A DNA stretch of 64,000 nt from an uncultured Lachnospiraceae bacterium (GTDB taxonomy: Bacteria; Bacillota; Clostridia; Lachnospirales; Lachnospiraceae). The stretch spans positions 12,356-76,355 of the forward strand of contig CAJUDY010000011.1 of NCBI GenBank assembly GCA_910584945.1. Reading direction: 5' to 3'. Both the position numbers and the translations under genes were made by a program. Within the stretch, counting starts at the first letter, position 1; each line of letters begins with the position of its first letter. Under the pieces are notes generated by a model, which saw only the letters and a list, made by a program, of their open reading frames with translations, did not search any database and was not told the DNA's origin. Below, in pieces: positions 1-8,350 of the stretch.

Positions 1-875
1 AGGAAGCTGTATCCTCCTCGTCTCCCAGGCGGTCGAACACATAACTGCCCCCCGCCATCTCGATCATTTTCGGCAGATAGTCCGATGACCGGCGCACATT
101 GACCTCCCCGTTGGCTGTGATGTAGAAGAAAGCTACCATGCTCTCTGTCTTTTTCCCCTGATCCACGCTCTCAAAGGCCTTCACCTCCGCCTCGAAGGCT
201 TCCTCCGCCTCCGCTTCCTTCCCCGCCAGCACTCCGTACAGCCGGACCCACTCGGTCCTTCCCAGAGGATTGCTCTCATAGCTGGAGTAGTCCACCAGCA
301 CGGGAACCCCCAGCTTCTCCAACTGCTCCTTTACCTCCGGCGTGTGATAAATCATTGTATTCTCCACCGCCAGGCCGCAGCCTTTTGCCATGATCTGCTC
401 ATAATCCGGAGCGCTGTAATTTCCCACATGGAGAATGTCCCCTTGTTCCATCGCCTCCTGGACCTCTTCAATATACCAGGAGTCCTCTTTCAGACCGGAG
501 AACCCGATCCGGTCCAGGGCACCAAGAGACACAAACATATCCATGGCTGCCGATGCCACCAGATAAATATTCTCAATCGGCTGTTTCAGGACCACAATGT
601 CCTCCTTCAGATCCGCCGGCGGCTCTTTTCCTTCCGGAACCACCAGATAACGCCCGTCCTGCACAATGGTCAGCAGCGCATAGCCATCCTCATAATAGTC
701 CACCTGAAATTCCTCAGCACAGCGAAGCTCCATACTGCGCTCCCAGGTAAGCTCCCCGCTGATCTCCCTTACGTTTTCCGGATTTTCTTCCTGCTGTCCG
801 GCCCCGCAGCCTGTCAGAATGCATACTGCCGAAAGAATCAGGGCCATCATGGACCGCTTCTTTTTCTTCTGCACG
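1..875 (-). CDS. ABC transporter substrate-binding lipoprotein, C-terminus beyond the window
   Basis: The frame opens at a GTG (873-875) with GGAGG about eight bases upstream and stays open to the left edge, about 291 codons. A basic start, a hydrophobic stretch and a lipobox ending LTGC mark a lipoprotein held on the outer face of the membrane. The body reads like a helical-backbone (BtuF/FepB/TroA-type) binding protein: the segment VASAAMDMFVSLGALDRI, a conserved acidic-Tyr stretch (PDYEQIMAKGCGLAVEN) and a GVPVLVDYSSYESNPLGR stretch. These proteins deliver metal chelates, heme or corrinoids to an ABC permease. It is last in a leftward run starting at the cobalamin riboswitch, so a corrinoid, cobalt or tetrapyrrole ligand is inferred. 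The permease and ATPase are probably just outside the window. Family assignment is firm, ligand is not. Confidence 0.8.
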
Positions 876-897
876 TTCCTTCCTCCCCGCCAGTGTA

Positions 898-1434
898 CTA
901 GCTCATTCGTCTTTTCTTATTTACATAGGACACGAACACGCACAGCGCAACGATGATCAGTACCATATAGACCACTTTCTTGGCGGCCGCCTGGGGCGTC
1001 TCGTTCCTGGACATGACTCCTTCCAGATCGAAGGTCAGCTGATAGGTGATCTCGTGGGGCGTACTCATGGCTGTTGTGTCCGCGATGACTTCCATGGGTT
1101 CATTAAAAACAGTAATAGGGATCTCGAAGGTCGAATAGCCCTCTTCGGAGATCGGAAGATACTTCTCTCCTCCCACCAGCATATAGTCATAATGAGAACT
1201 GCTCCACTCCACCCGGGCATAAGCATGGCCGTCGAGAACCGTCAGGCCCGCCGGAGAAGTCACAGTGGTCTTTCCCGTGCCGCCGGTCAGTTCGACTTCG
1301 ATGGCATACTCCCCATCCTCCAGATCAATCAATGCGGCCTTTGGCCCTTTTTCCGCCTCCGCTCCCCGAGCAGTCAGGCTTCCAAACGCAAGACATCCGC
1401 ACAGAAGCACTCCCAATAGTTTTCCTTTTTTCAT
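898..1434 (-). CDS. Membrane-anchored beta-sandwich surface protein, NEAT-like
   Basis: 178 residues: an N-terminal signal peptide (KLLGVLLCGCLAFGSLTARG), an extracellular beta-rich domain at about 35-140, then a C-terminal transmembrane helix near 152-170 ending in a basic tail (NKKRRMS), so it is anchored by its C-terminus. The domain runs DGEYAIEVELTGG, an SPAGLTV strand, an SSSHYDYM strand and a final YQLTFD strand, an order reminiscent of NEAT/Shp heme-binding domains, although I cannot confirm the family without a profile search. It sits 22 bases upstream of the binding lipoprotein gene and downstream of a gene whose product shows the same strand order. I infer that it hands a ligand between the surface and the transporter. 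It could instead be an unrelated adhesin-like domain. Confidence 0.6.
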   Translation of the reverse strand: MKKGKLLGVLLCGCLAFGSLTARGAEAEKGPKAALIDLEDGEYAIEVELTGGTGKTTVTSPAGLTVLDGHAYARVEWSSSHYDYMLVGGEKYLPISEEGYSTFEIPITVFNEPMEVIADTTAMSTPHEITYQLTFDLEGVMSRNETPQAAAKKVVYMVLIIVALCVFVSYVNKKRRMS

Positions 1435-1461
1435 AACCGTTCTCTCCAGTCATATAAATCT

Positions 1462-1504
1462 GAGGCTGCCGCAAGATCAAGCATTCCGCTTTTGCAGCAG
1501 CCTC
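1462..1504 (-). terminator. Imperfect hairpin between two surface-protein genes
   Basis: GAGGCTGCCGCAAGA faces TTTTGCAGCAGCCTC with two mismatches. There is no clear T-run after it on the minus strand, so it may be a weak terminator or an mRNA-processing stem that lowers expression of the downstream genes. Confidence 0.4.
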
Positions 1505-1534
1505 CGAATTTTCATCATCTTCAGTCAGACTTTT

Positions 1535-2077
1535 TTACTCCGTCTTCTCTGGATTCGAAACGCTGACCTTATGGTCGTACCATTTTCCCTTGGTTCCCAC
1601 CAGCGCCAGGTCGAATTCTTCGTCCAGTGCCGGTACCGGAATATCGAATCCATAGACCTCCTCTGTAATGCCGTCGCTGTAGGTCACCGAATCTGTGGTG
1701 GGCATAAGAAGCTCTGCGCCTTCTTTCACGGCGTCCTTTGCAAGCCCCGGGAACAGATTGACAATATTTTTCGACGCCAGGGAGACATGGAGCACCATCT
1801 CTCCATTTTCCACCGTCAGTGTTCCTTTTCCATCGCAGGCTTCACTGACATGGAACATCCCGCTGTCCGTATCGAATTCTGCCGTATAGACGCCGTCCTC
1901 CAGAGTTACCGCCGGCGCCTCTGCTTCTTCCTGCTGCGCCGGAGCCTCCTCAGGCTCTGATGTCTCCTCCATCCCTGTAACCGCATCTTCTTCCTGACCG
2001 CCGGAAGATCCGCAGCCGCCAAGTAACGCCGTCATCAGGAGAAACATACCGGTGAATATGATGATTTTTCTTTTCAT
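1535..2077 (-). CDS. Surface lipoprotein with NEAT-like beta-sandwich domain
   Basis: 180 residues. Residues 1-22 are a lipoprotein signal (MTALLGGCGSS), followed by a low-complexity Glu/Ala/Pro linker to about residue 55 that would hold the domain away from the membrane. The rest (DGVYTAEFDTDSG, GKGTLTVENGEMVLHVSL, then a VYGFDIPVPALDEEFDLALV stretch) follows the same strand order as the C-terminally anchored protein encoded downstream, so the two look like paralogues with different anchors. It lies 23 bases after the chelatase gene stop and is probably cotranscribed from the riboswitch leader. I do not recognise a named family with certainty; a tetrapyrrole or corrinoid-binding role is inferred from context only. 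Confidence 0.6.
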   Translation of the reverse strand: MKRKIIIFTGMFLLMTALLGGCGSSGGQEEDAVTGMEETSEPEEAPAQQEEAEAPAVTLEDGVYTAEFDTDSGMFHVSEACDGKGTLTVENGEMVLHVSLASKNIVNLFPGLAKDAVKEGAELLMPTTDSVTYSDGITEEVYGFDIPVPALDEEFDLALVGTKGKWYDHKVSVSNPEKTE

Positions 2078-2100
2078 TTTTCCTTTATTCCTTATCTGAA

Positions 2101-3342
2101 TTACTCCATAACTGCAGCCGTATGCGCAACATACAGATCCTGGATGGCCTTAATCTGACCAAGACCTGCAATCTGTGTCTCCATGCTGTCAAACTTGCCG
2201 GACGCCGTAAACATGCTCTTCCAGGAATCCTCGTCGTCTCCGGCCATATCGTTGTTGGCATGGTCGCCGGCCACCACCATCAGAGGACGGAGAATGACTT
2301 TCTTGTAACCCGCCTGTGCCACCGCGTCAATGACTGCTTCGCAGGCGGTCTCCTCGGGCTCGCCTTCCACGGTTCCGATGAACACATTGTCATAGCCCAG
2401 TTCGCTCATCTGGGTCTGCATCTGGCTGTAGGAAACCTTCGCCGTATGGGAGGTTCCGTGTCCCAGGAACACATAGGCCGCGCCGTCTTCCTTTGCCGCG
2501 TCCAGGCTGTCATAGCCGGATTCCTCCACCGCTTCCGAGGTCACCGCCTCGGCCACGGCCTTTTTGTCGTCGTTGATCACCGTGGCGTCGTTTCCCACTT
2601 CGCCCAACAATGGCTCCGCCACTTTGACGGATGTAAACTTATCCGTGTAAGCTTCTACTGCCTCCATCAGCTCATCGTACTCTGCTCCGTGCATCAGATG
2701 GGTGGGCTGCACCACAAGGTTCTTCACCCCGTTGGCCACCGCGCGCTCCAGCGCCTGATCCATGTTGTCGATGAATTCGCCGTCTCTTGCCTGTACATGA
2801 TTAATGATGATCTGAGCAGTGAAAGCTCTTCTTACGGACCAGTCCGGATTGGCCGCGGCCAGAGCATCCTCGATGCCCTTGATGTCTTCCACACGGCTGT
2901 CGTTGAAGGAAGTACCAAAGCTGACCACCAAAAGCTCATTCTCCCCGATCTCATCCTGGTTGAGGGGATCGTCCTTGGACGCGTCGCCAGTATCCTGTCC
3001 AAAGTAATCGGGGCTGGCCTCCTCGCCTTCCACCAGTTCCTTCTGAGCGTCGGTCAGAGCGTCCCAGGCCGCCTTTGCCGCCTCGCACTGAGCGTCGGTC
3101 TCATCCGTCCTCTGCTGTACATAGATAGCGTCGATCAGGGCCGCGACCTCGTCCGCCTTGTCCTGGTCCGAAGCTTCCTCCGGCACCTCCGCTTCTTCCG
3201 GCTCTTCGGTCTCCTCCGGTCTTTCCGTCTCCTCCACCGGAGCGGACTCCGATGTCGTTTCCGCCTCCTTGCCGCCGCATCCGCCTAAGCAGAGGGTAAA
3301 CGCTGTGAGTCCAGCCAGTAAGACCACTGTTTTTCTTTTCAT
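2101..3342 (-). CDS. cbiK: CbiK-type sirohydrochlorin cobaltochelatase, surface lipoprotein form
   Basis: 413 residues, against roughly 260-300 for cytoplasmic CbiK. Residues 1-24 form a lipoprotein signal with lipobox LGGC, then a Glu/Pro linker, then a helical segment containing AKAAWDALTDAQKELVEG that resembles FIVAR-type three-helix repeats. The chelatase domain begins near residue 137 (LLVVSFGTSF) and shows the family landmarks: a His in VQPTHLMHGAEYDEL, FLGHGTSHTA, GTVEGEPE, and VVAGDHANNDMAGDDEDSW. CbiK inserts cobalt into sirohydrochlorin in the anaerobic B12 pathway, and related lipoprotein or periplasmic forms bind metallated tetrapyrroles outside the membrane. AAGGAGG eight bases before ATG fixes the start. 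It is first in a leftward operon headed by a cobalamin riboswitch. Confidence 0.9.
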   Translation of the reverse strand: MKRKTVVLLAGLTAFTLCLGGCGGKEAETTSESAPVEETERPEETEEPEEAEVPEEASDQDKADEVAALIDAIYVQQRTDETDAQCEAAKAAWDALTDAQKELVEGEEASPDYFGQDTGDASKDDPLNQDEIGENELLVVSFGTSFNDSRVEDIKGIEDALAAANPDWSVRRAFTAQIIINHVQARDGEFIDNMDQALERAVANGVKNLVVQPTHLMHGAEYDELMEAVEAYTDKFTSVKVAEPLLGEVGNDATVINDDKKAVAEAVTSEAVEESGYDSLDAAKEDGAAYVFLGHGTSHTAKVSYSQMQTQMSELGYDNVFIGTVEGEPEETACEAVIDAVAQAGYKKVILRPLMVVAGDHANNDMAGDDEDSWKSMFTASGKFDSMETQIAGLGQIKAIQDLYVAHTAAVME

Positions 3343-3467
3343 ATTGTTCCTCCTTGTTCGGGTTTTGCATCTGCCGCTTATTCCTCTCCATTCCCGAAGA
3401 TTCTTCCAGAGCTTTGTTCGGTCAGACGCTGTTTTTTAGAACGTCGCAGGCCGTTCTGACGACATGT

Positions 3468-3497
3468 AAAAATGCCCTTCTGATCTGGAAAGGCATT
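3468..3497 (-). terminator. Riboswitch expression-platform terminator
   Basis: On the minus strand AATGCC and GGCATT pair around a short loop, followed by a T-run. It lies between the B12 aptamer and the cbiK start, where a transcription terminator controlled by the riboswitch is expected. Confidence 0.7.
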
Positions 3498-3624
3498 GGT
3501 AAGAGGACGCAATGATGTTATGATATATTTTGACACCTGCGACCAGTTACTCGTGGCCTCGGGCTCCATATACCGGACCATGCAGACGCAGAGTCTTATG
3601 TACACAGAGATCCTTCCCGAATCA

Positions 3625-3815
3625 TCTGCAGGCAGGTCTCCTGACTTATAGATCCTCACATGGAATCCGCCTTCCCAATCGCTCAGTGGCATACTTTGAT
3701 TCCACACTCCCTATTTACAGTGACGAGTTCGTACAGGACTTTCACCTGTTTCCCTTTTCACGGCGGCGCCCCTTTGGGACAGCACCGCACCTGCAGCGCA
3801 GCTTCCTGCGAAGCT
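3625..3815 (-). promoter_or_regulatory. Cobalamin riboswitch (B12 box)
   Basis: Minus-strand 3631-3647 reads AAGTCAGGAGACCTGCC, an exact B12-box match. Upstream are the other recognisable aptamer pieces: GGGAAACAGGTGAAAGTCCTG, the GCCACTGAGCGATTGGGAAGG element and CACTGTAAATAGGGAG. Cobalamin binding normally stops downstream expression; a terminator follows at 3468-3497. It controls the leftward cbiK/surface-protein operon. Confidence 0.95.
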
Positions 3816-3823
3816 ATGGTCGT

Positions 3824-3852
3824 AATATAGCACATTTTCCGAGGAAATGCAA
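3824..3852 (-). promoter_or_regulatory. Sigma-A promoter of the riboswitch operon
   Basis: Minus strand: TTGCAT (3847-3852), 17 bases, TATATT (3824-3829). Transcription would begin just before the aptamer. Confidence 0.65.
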
Positions 3853-3894
3853 GACATCCACTCAAAAACATTCCGACGAAAACAAAAAATCTTA

Positions 3895-3922
3895 TTGAAA
3901 AATTTTCTCCAATCAGTATAAT
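3895..3922 (+). promoter_or_regulatory. Sigma-A promoter of cbiL
   Basis: TTGAAA (3895-3900), 16 bases, TATAAT (3917-3922). An in-frame ATG at 3921 lies inside this -10 box and cannot be translated from this promoter, which supports the ATG at 3963 as the cbiL start. Confidence 0.7.
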
Positions 3923-3962
3923 GGAGACATTGAGATCAACGTACAAAGGAGACAAACATACT

Positions 3963-4661
3963 ATGGCAGGAATCTTATACGGAGTCGGCGTCGGTCCCGG
4001 CGATCCGGAGCTTATGACTTTGAAGGCAGTCCGTCTGATCCGTGAAAATGACGTGATCGCCTTCCCGGGACCCGTCGCCCAGGAGACGGTCGCTTATCAG
4101 ATCGCCGTACAGGCGGTTCCGGAGTTGAAAGAAAAGACACTGGTCCCGGTGGAAATGCCCATGACCCACGACCGGGAGGAGATGAACCGGAACCACGACC
4201 AGGCAGCGGACGCTCTGGAAACTTACTTAAAGCAGGACAAAAATGTAGTCTTTTTAACACTGGGCGACCCCACCATCTACTCCACTTACCTGTATGTGCA
4301 GAAGCGCGTCGCCGCCCGGGGCTATGAGACCTGCCTGGTCAGCGGTATTACTTCTTTCTGCGCGGCGGCGGCCCGAACCAACACTCCCCTGGTGGAATGG
4401 AACGAACAGCTTCACGTCCTTCCCGCCGTCCACCGTCTGGACAGTCAGTTGGAACAGTCCGGCAGCTATGTACTGATGAAGTCCGGCAAAAAAATGAACC
4501 AGGTGAAGGAGATTCTCAGGAAAAGCGGCCGGGAGGTGGTTATGGTGGAAAACTGCGGCATGGACAATGAAAAGATCTACCGGGGAGCGGAGGAAATTCC
4601 CGATGACGCCGGATATTACTCCCTGATCATTGCAAAGGAAGCCTGTCACGGACATGATTGA
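3963..4661 (+). CDS. cbiL: Precorrin-2/cobalt-factor II C20-methyltransferase
   Basis: 232 residues in the usual range for this SAM-dependent corrinoid methyltransferase, which methylates C20 of the ring in the cytoplasm during B12 synthesis. Landmarks are the N-terminal GVGVGPGDPELMTLKAVRLI loop, FLTLGDPTIYSTYLYV, a GITSFCAAAARTNTPLVEW segment and MVENCGMDNEKIY. AAAGGAGA at 3945-3952 and the upstream promoter fix the start. No other corrin-ring gene is in view, so the rest of the pathway must be elsewhere or missing. The last eight bases overlap the start of an ABC transporter ATPase gene, so the two are translated together. Divergent from the riboswitch operon with only a short shared control region. 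Confidence 0.9.
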   Translation: MAGILYGVGVGPGDPELMTLKAVRLIRENDVIAFPGPVAQETVAYQIAVQAVPELKEKTLVPVEMPMTHDREEMNRNHDQAADALETYLKQDKNVVFLTLGDPTIYSTYLYVQKRVAARGYETCLVSGITSFCAAAARTNTPLVEWNEQLHVLPAVHRLDSQLEQSGSYVLMKSGKKMNQVKEILRKSGREVVMVENCGMDNEKIYRGAEEIPDDAGYYSLIIAKEACHGHD

Positions 4662-5490
4662 ACTTCGAGATCTGACGAAAACTTTTGACAACTTTACAGC
4701 GGTGGACGCTCTGAATCTCCGGATCGAATCCGGAGAGTTCTTCGGACTTCTCGGGCCCAACGGCGCCGGGAAGACCACGACCATCGGCATGCTGTCTACC
4801 CTGCTTCTGCCCACCCGGGGCGAGATCCTCATCGACGGAGAACGGCTCACCCGCAAACGCAAGGATATCAAGCAGAAGGTCAGCGTCATTACCCAGGAGT
4901 ACTCCATGCGCCAGGATATGGACATGGACGAGATCATGGAGTATCAGGGACGCCTGTATTTTATCCCGGTAAAAAAAATCCGCTCCCGCACCGAGGAGCT
5001 TTTTCAGTTCGCCGGGCTGACCGAACACCGTCATAAGACGATCCGCAAACTCTCCGGCGGCATGAAACGCAAGTTGATGGTCTGCCGGGCGCTCTTGACC
5101 GAACCGCAGATCCTGCTTCTGGACGAACCGACCGCCGGTATGGACGCCATATCCAGGCGCCAGATGTGGAACCTGCTGCGCCAGTTGAACGAACAGGGGC
5201 TCACTATCCTTCTGACCACCCACTACATCGAGGAGGCCCAGGCTCTGTGCCATCGGGTGGCGCTTATGAACAGCGGAAGATTGAATGACGTGGATACGCC
5301 TACGCATCTGATCGAAAAGCTGGGCGCTTACGCCGTGGACGAGCACCAGACGGACGGGGTGCACAGCCGATATTTTTCCGACCGGGAACAGGCCATCGAC
5401 CATCTGTCCGCCCTCCAGGGACAGTGCACTTTGAGAGACACCACGCTGGAGGATGTATTTGTAGAACAGGCAGGCAAGCGCCTGTCTTAA
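4654..5490 (+). CDS. ABC-2 type transporter ATP-binding protein
   Basis: 278 residues from ATG 4654, overlapping cbiL by eight bases; an upstream TTG at 4630 is a less likely start. Walker A is GPNGAGKTTT, the signature is LSGGMKRK, Walker B is ILLLDEPTAGMD and the switch His is in TTHYIEEA, all intact. A C-terminal extension of about 70 residues ending TLEDVFVEQAGKRLS matches DrrA-type drug and polysaccharide exporter ATPases. It energises the permease encoded 17 bases downstream. Coupling to cbiL suggests export or uptake of a corrinoid-linked compound, but the family is broad and the substrate cannot be read from sequence. Confidence 0.9.
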   Translation: MIELRDLTKTFDNFTAVDALNLRIESGEFFGLLGPNGAGKTTTIGMLSTLLLPTRGEILIDGERLTRKRKDIKQKVSVITQEYSMRQDMDMDEIMEYQGRLYFIPVKKIRSRTEELFQFAGLTEHRHKTIRKLSGGMKRKLMVCRALLTEPQILLLDEPTAGMDAISRRQMWNLLRQLNEQGLTILLTTHYIEEAQALCHRVALMNSGRLNDVDTPTHLIEKLGAYAVDEHQTDGVHSRYFSDREQAIDHLSALQGQCTLRDTTLEDVFVEQAGKRLS

Positions 5491-5507
5491 AAAGGGAGTA
5501 GCATGTT

Positions 5508-6239
5508 ATGGGAATCATAACCATCTTATGGGAAAAGTGGAGAGAATTTATCCGGGATTTCTCCCGAATCACGCTGGCGGCCATGGTGGCGCCTCTGATG
5601 TACCTGATTGTATTCGGCTGGGGAATCCGCACGTCCATGAACGGCCAGCCTTACCTGTATTTTCTGATCCCGGGCGTGGTCTCCCTCACCACCATGAACG
5701 GCAGCTTCAACGCCATCGCCCAGAATCTGAACGTCCAGCGGCTCTATGAAAAGGCCTTCGACCAGGTCATCATCTCCCCCACCCCCCTCTGGCAGTTCAT
5801 CGCCGGACAGATTCTGGCGGGGGCTCTGCGGGGACTGTATGCGGGTGGAATCATCCTTTTTCTGGTGCTGCCGGTAAAAACCGGGCTGGTGTTCAACGCC
5901 CTGTCTTTCCTAATCCTCTTTTTGAACGGAGCGGTCTTTTCCTCCATCGGAATCGTCGTCTCCTTTCTGGCCAGGAATCATGCGGACGTCCCCCGGTTCT
6001 CCAACTATTTCATCATGCCCATGGCCTATCTGTGCAATACCTTTTTCGCCACGGACGTGATTCCCCACGGCGCCCGGGAGTTCATCGCCGCCCTGCCTCT
6101 GTCCCAGACCAGCCGCATGATTCGAAGCATCGCCTTCGGGGAACCCTGTTCCCCCGCTGGTATCCTGATCCTCTGTACCTATTTGACGTTCTTTACCGCC
6201 GTCGGACTGTATTTTGTCTATCAAAAGAAAAACTTATAA
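5508..6239 (+). CDS. ABC-2 type transporter permease
   Basis: 243 residues with about six hydrophobic segments and the ABC-2 layout: an N-terminal amphipathic helix (FIRDFSRITLAAMVAPLMYL), the loop containing NGSFNAIAQNLNVQRLYEKA, and IISPTPLWQFIAGQI. Start ATG 5508 has a GGGAG site upstream. Pairs with the preceding ATPase as a dimeric membrane exporter. Its stop overlaps the 3' end of convergent uvrB by six bases, with no terminator in between. Confidence 0.88.
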   Translation: MGIITILWEKWREFIRDFSRITLAAMVAPLMYLIVFGWGIRTSMNGQPYLYFLIPGVVSLTTMNGSFNAIAQNLNVQRLYEKAFDQVIISPTPLWQFIAGQILAGALRGLYAGGIILFLVLPVKTGLVFNALSFLILFLNGAVFSSIGIVVSFLARNHADVPRFSNYFIMPMAYLCNTFFATDVIPHGAREFIAALPLSQTSRMIRSIAFGEPCSPAGILILCTYLTFFTAVGLYFVYQKKNL

Positions 6240-8228
6240 TTCCTGAAGCTGTTTTTTCAACTCCACCATCTGATCTCTCAACTGGGCTGCCGACTCGAAG
6301 TTCAGCTCCGCCGCAGCCTTCTTCATCTTCTTCTGGACCTCTCCGATCAGTTTCTCCAGCTCTTCTTTGCTCATGGACTCCGGATCTTTCTCGAACCTCA
6401 GTTCTTCCTGAGCGATTTCCTTGGAGATGCGGATCAGATCCCGCACCTCTTTTTGAATCGTCCGGGGCGTGATCCCATGCTCCGCGTTATACGCCTTCTG
6501 GATCTCCCGCCTGCGGTTGGTCTCCTCAATGGCCAGACGCATGGAGTCGGTCATATTGTCCGCGTACATGATCACGTGCCCTTCACTGTTCCTGGCCGCC
6601 CGGCCGATGGTCTGAATCAGCGACACCTCCGATCGCAGAAAACCCTCCTTGTCCGCATCCAGGATCGCCACCAGGGTGATCTCCGGAATATCCAGACCTT
6701 CCCGAAGAAGGTTGATTCCCACCAGCACGTCGAAGACGTCAAGACGCATATCCCGGATGATCTCCGTGCGTTCCAGCGTGTCCACATCCGAATGCAGATA
6801 GCGGACCCGGATGCCCAACTCCCTCATGTAGTCGGTCAGATCCTCGGCCATCCGTTTGGTCAGGGTGGTGATCAGGATCTTGTTGTGCTTTTCCACCTCT
6901 TTGTTGATCTCCCCGATCAAATCGTCGATCTGCCCCTCCACCGGGCGCACAGATACTTCCGGGTCCAGAAGGCCTGTGGGCCGGATGATCTGCTCGGTTC
7001 GCAAAAGCTCATGGGCCGCCTCGTACTCTCCCGGGGTAGCGGAGACAAACAGGAGCTGATCGATCTTGCCCTCGAATTCCTCAAAGCTTAAAGGACGGTT
7101 GTCCTTCGCCGACGGAAGCCGGAACCCATAGTCCACCAGCGTACCTTTCCGGCTCTGATCCCCAAAATACATGCCCCGGATCTGGGGCACCGTCTTATGG
7201 GACTCGTCGATGATGATCAGAAAATCATCCGAGAAGTAGTCCATCAGCGTATTGGGCGGTGTCCCCGGAGCCGCTCCCGCCAGATGTCTGGAATAATTCT
7301 CAATTCCTGAGCAGAATCCCGTCTCTTTCAGCATCTCCACATCAAAATTGGTCCGCTCGGCAATTCTCTGGGCCTCCAGAAGCTTGTCCTCACTCTTAAA
7401 ATACCGCACCCGCTCTTCAAGCTCCTCCTCAATGGACTTTGCGGCTCTCAGGATCTGCTCGGCCGGAACCACATAGTGGGACGCGGGAAAAACCGCCACA
7501 TGCTCCCGGATACCTTTAACCTCACCGGTCAGCACATCGATCTCGGAGATCCGGTCAATCTCGTCTCCAAAAAATTCCACCCGGATCGCCGTGTCCGATT
7601 CACTGGCCGGAATGATCTCCAGCACATCCCCCCGCACCCGGAAGGTACCTCTCTTAAAATCCATCTCATTCCGGTCGTACTGAATATCGATGAGCTGACG
7701 CACCACCTCATCCCGGTCCTTCTGCATACCCGGCCGGAGAGAAACCATCATCTTCTCAAAGTTCTCCGGCTCTCCCAGCCCGTAGATGCACGACACGGAG
7801 GCCACAATCACCACATCCCTCCGCTCGATCAGCGCCGTCGTCGCCGACAGCCGCAGCTTGTCGATCTCGTCGTTGATGGAGGAATCCTTGGCGATGTAGG
7901 TGTCGCTGGAGGGGACGTAGGCTTCGGGCTGGTAGTAGTCGTAGTAGGAGACAAAATATTCCACTGCATTACTCGGAAAATACTCTTTGAACTCGCCATA
8001 GAGCTGTGCCGCTAATGTCTTATTGTGCGCTATCACCAAAGTCGGCTTGTTCAGCTGTGCGATCACGTTGGCCATGGTAAAGGTCTTGCCGGAGCCCGTA
8101 ACACCCAGTAAAGTCTGGAATTGATTGCCTTCCTGAAACCCTTTGACCAGGGCTTCTATGGCCTGGGGCTGGTCGCCGGTGGGCTGGTATTCTGAGTGAA
8201 GTTTGAAGATTTTTTGTTCATTTTGCAC
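6234..8228 (-). CDS. uvrB: Excinuclease ABC subunit B
   Basis: 664 residues, full length. UvrB is the damage-verifying helicase of nucleotide excision repair and works with UvrA and UvrC on DNA. Walker A GVTGSGKTFT, the beta-hairpin region YDYYQPEAYVPSSDTYI, Walker B-like DESH, FVSATPGEYE, helicase motif V/VI GINLLREGLDIPE and TIGRAARN are all present, with the C-terminal UVR coiled coil (LRDQMVELKKQL) that contacts UvrC. The start ATG follows GAGGTGAG. uvrA is not adjacent, so it is a single gene here; its upstream side borders a scar of mobile DNA. Confidence 0.97.
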   Translation of the reverse strand: MQNEQKIFKLHSEYQPTGDQPQAIEALVKGFQEGNQFQTLLGVTGSGKTFTMANVIAQLNKPTLVIAHNKTLAAQLYGEFKEYFPSNAVEYFVSYYDYYQPEAYVPSSDTYIAKDSSINDEIDKLRLSATTALIERRDVVIVASVSCIYGLGEPENFEKMMVSLRPGMQKDRDEVVRQLIDIQYDRNEMDFKRGTFRVRGDVLEIIPASESDTAIRVEFFGDEIDRISEIDVLTGEVKGIREHVAVFPASHYVVPAEQILRAAKSIEEELEERVRYFKSEDKLLEAQRIAERTNFDVEMLKETGFCSGIENYSRHLAGAAPGTPPNTLMDYFSDDFLIIIDESHKTVPQIRGMYFGDQSRKGTLVDYGFRLPSAKDNRPLSFEEFEGKIDQLLFVSATPGEYEAAHELLRTEQIIRPTGLLDPEVSVRPVEGQIDDLIGEINKEVEKHNKILITTLTKRMAEDLTDYMRELGIRVRYLHSDVDTLERTEIIRDMRLDVFDVLVGINLLREGLDIPEITLVAILDADKEGFLRSEVSLIQTIGRAARNSEGHVIMYADNMTDSMRLAIEETNRRREIQKAYNAEHGITPRTIQKEVRDLIRISKEIAQEELRFEKDPESMSKEELEKLIGEVQKKMKKAAAELNFESAAQLRDQMVELKKQLQEL

Positions 8229-8277
8229 AAATACTCACCTCTGATTTCGTAGTAAAAAAAGACGCCTATACGCCACA

Positions 8278-8350
8278 AATTCGTCGTGGAGCATTTTATT
8301 TTCGTCGTGGTGTTTACTCGAATCGGGGCAAAACAGGCCCACGACGAATT
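8278..8350. repeat. Inverted and direct 12-base repeats near integrase relic
   Basis: AATTCGTCGTGG at 8278-8289 is exactly inverted at 8339-8350 (CCACGACGAATT), and TTCGTCGTGG recurs as a direct copy near 8302-8311. They lie between the uvrB start and the 3' end of a tyrosine integrase remnant, where recombinase-binding attachment sites are often found. Alternatively they are regulatory sites for uvrB. The rest of 8229-8522 holds nothing else I recognise. Confidence 0.5.

Noticed and set aside
344..901. Plus-strand open frame opposite the binding lipoprotein
   Set aside because: The antisense frame codes for a clear lipoprotein with signal peptide; this one has no ribosome site or domain.
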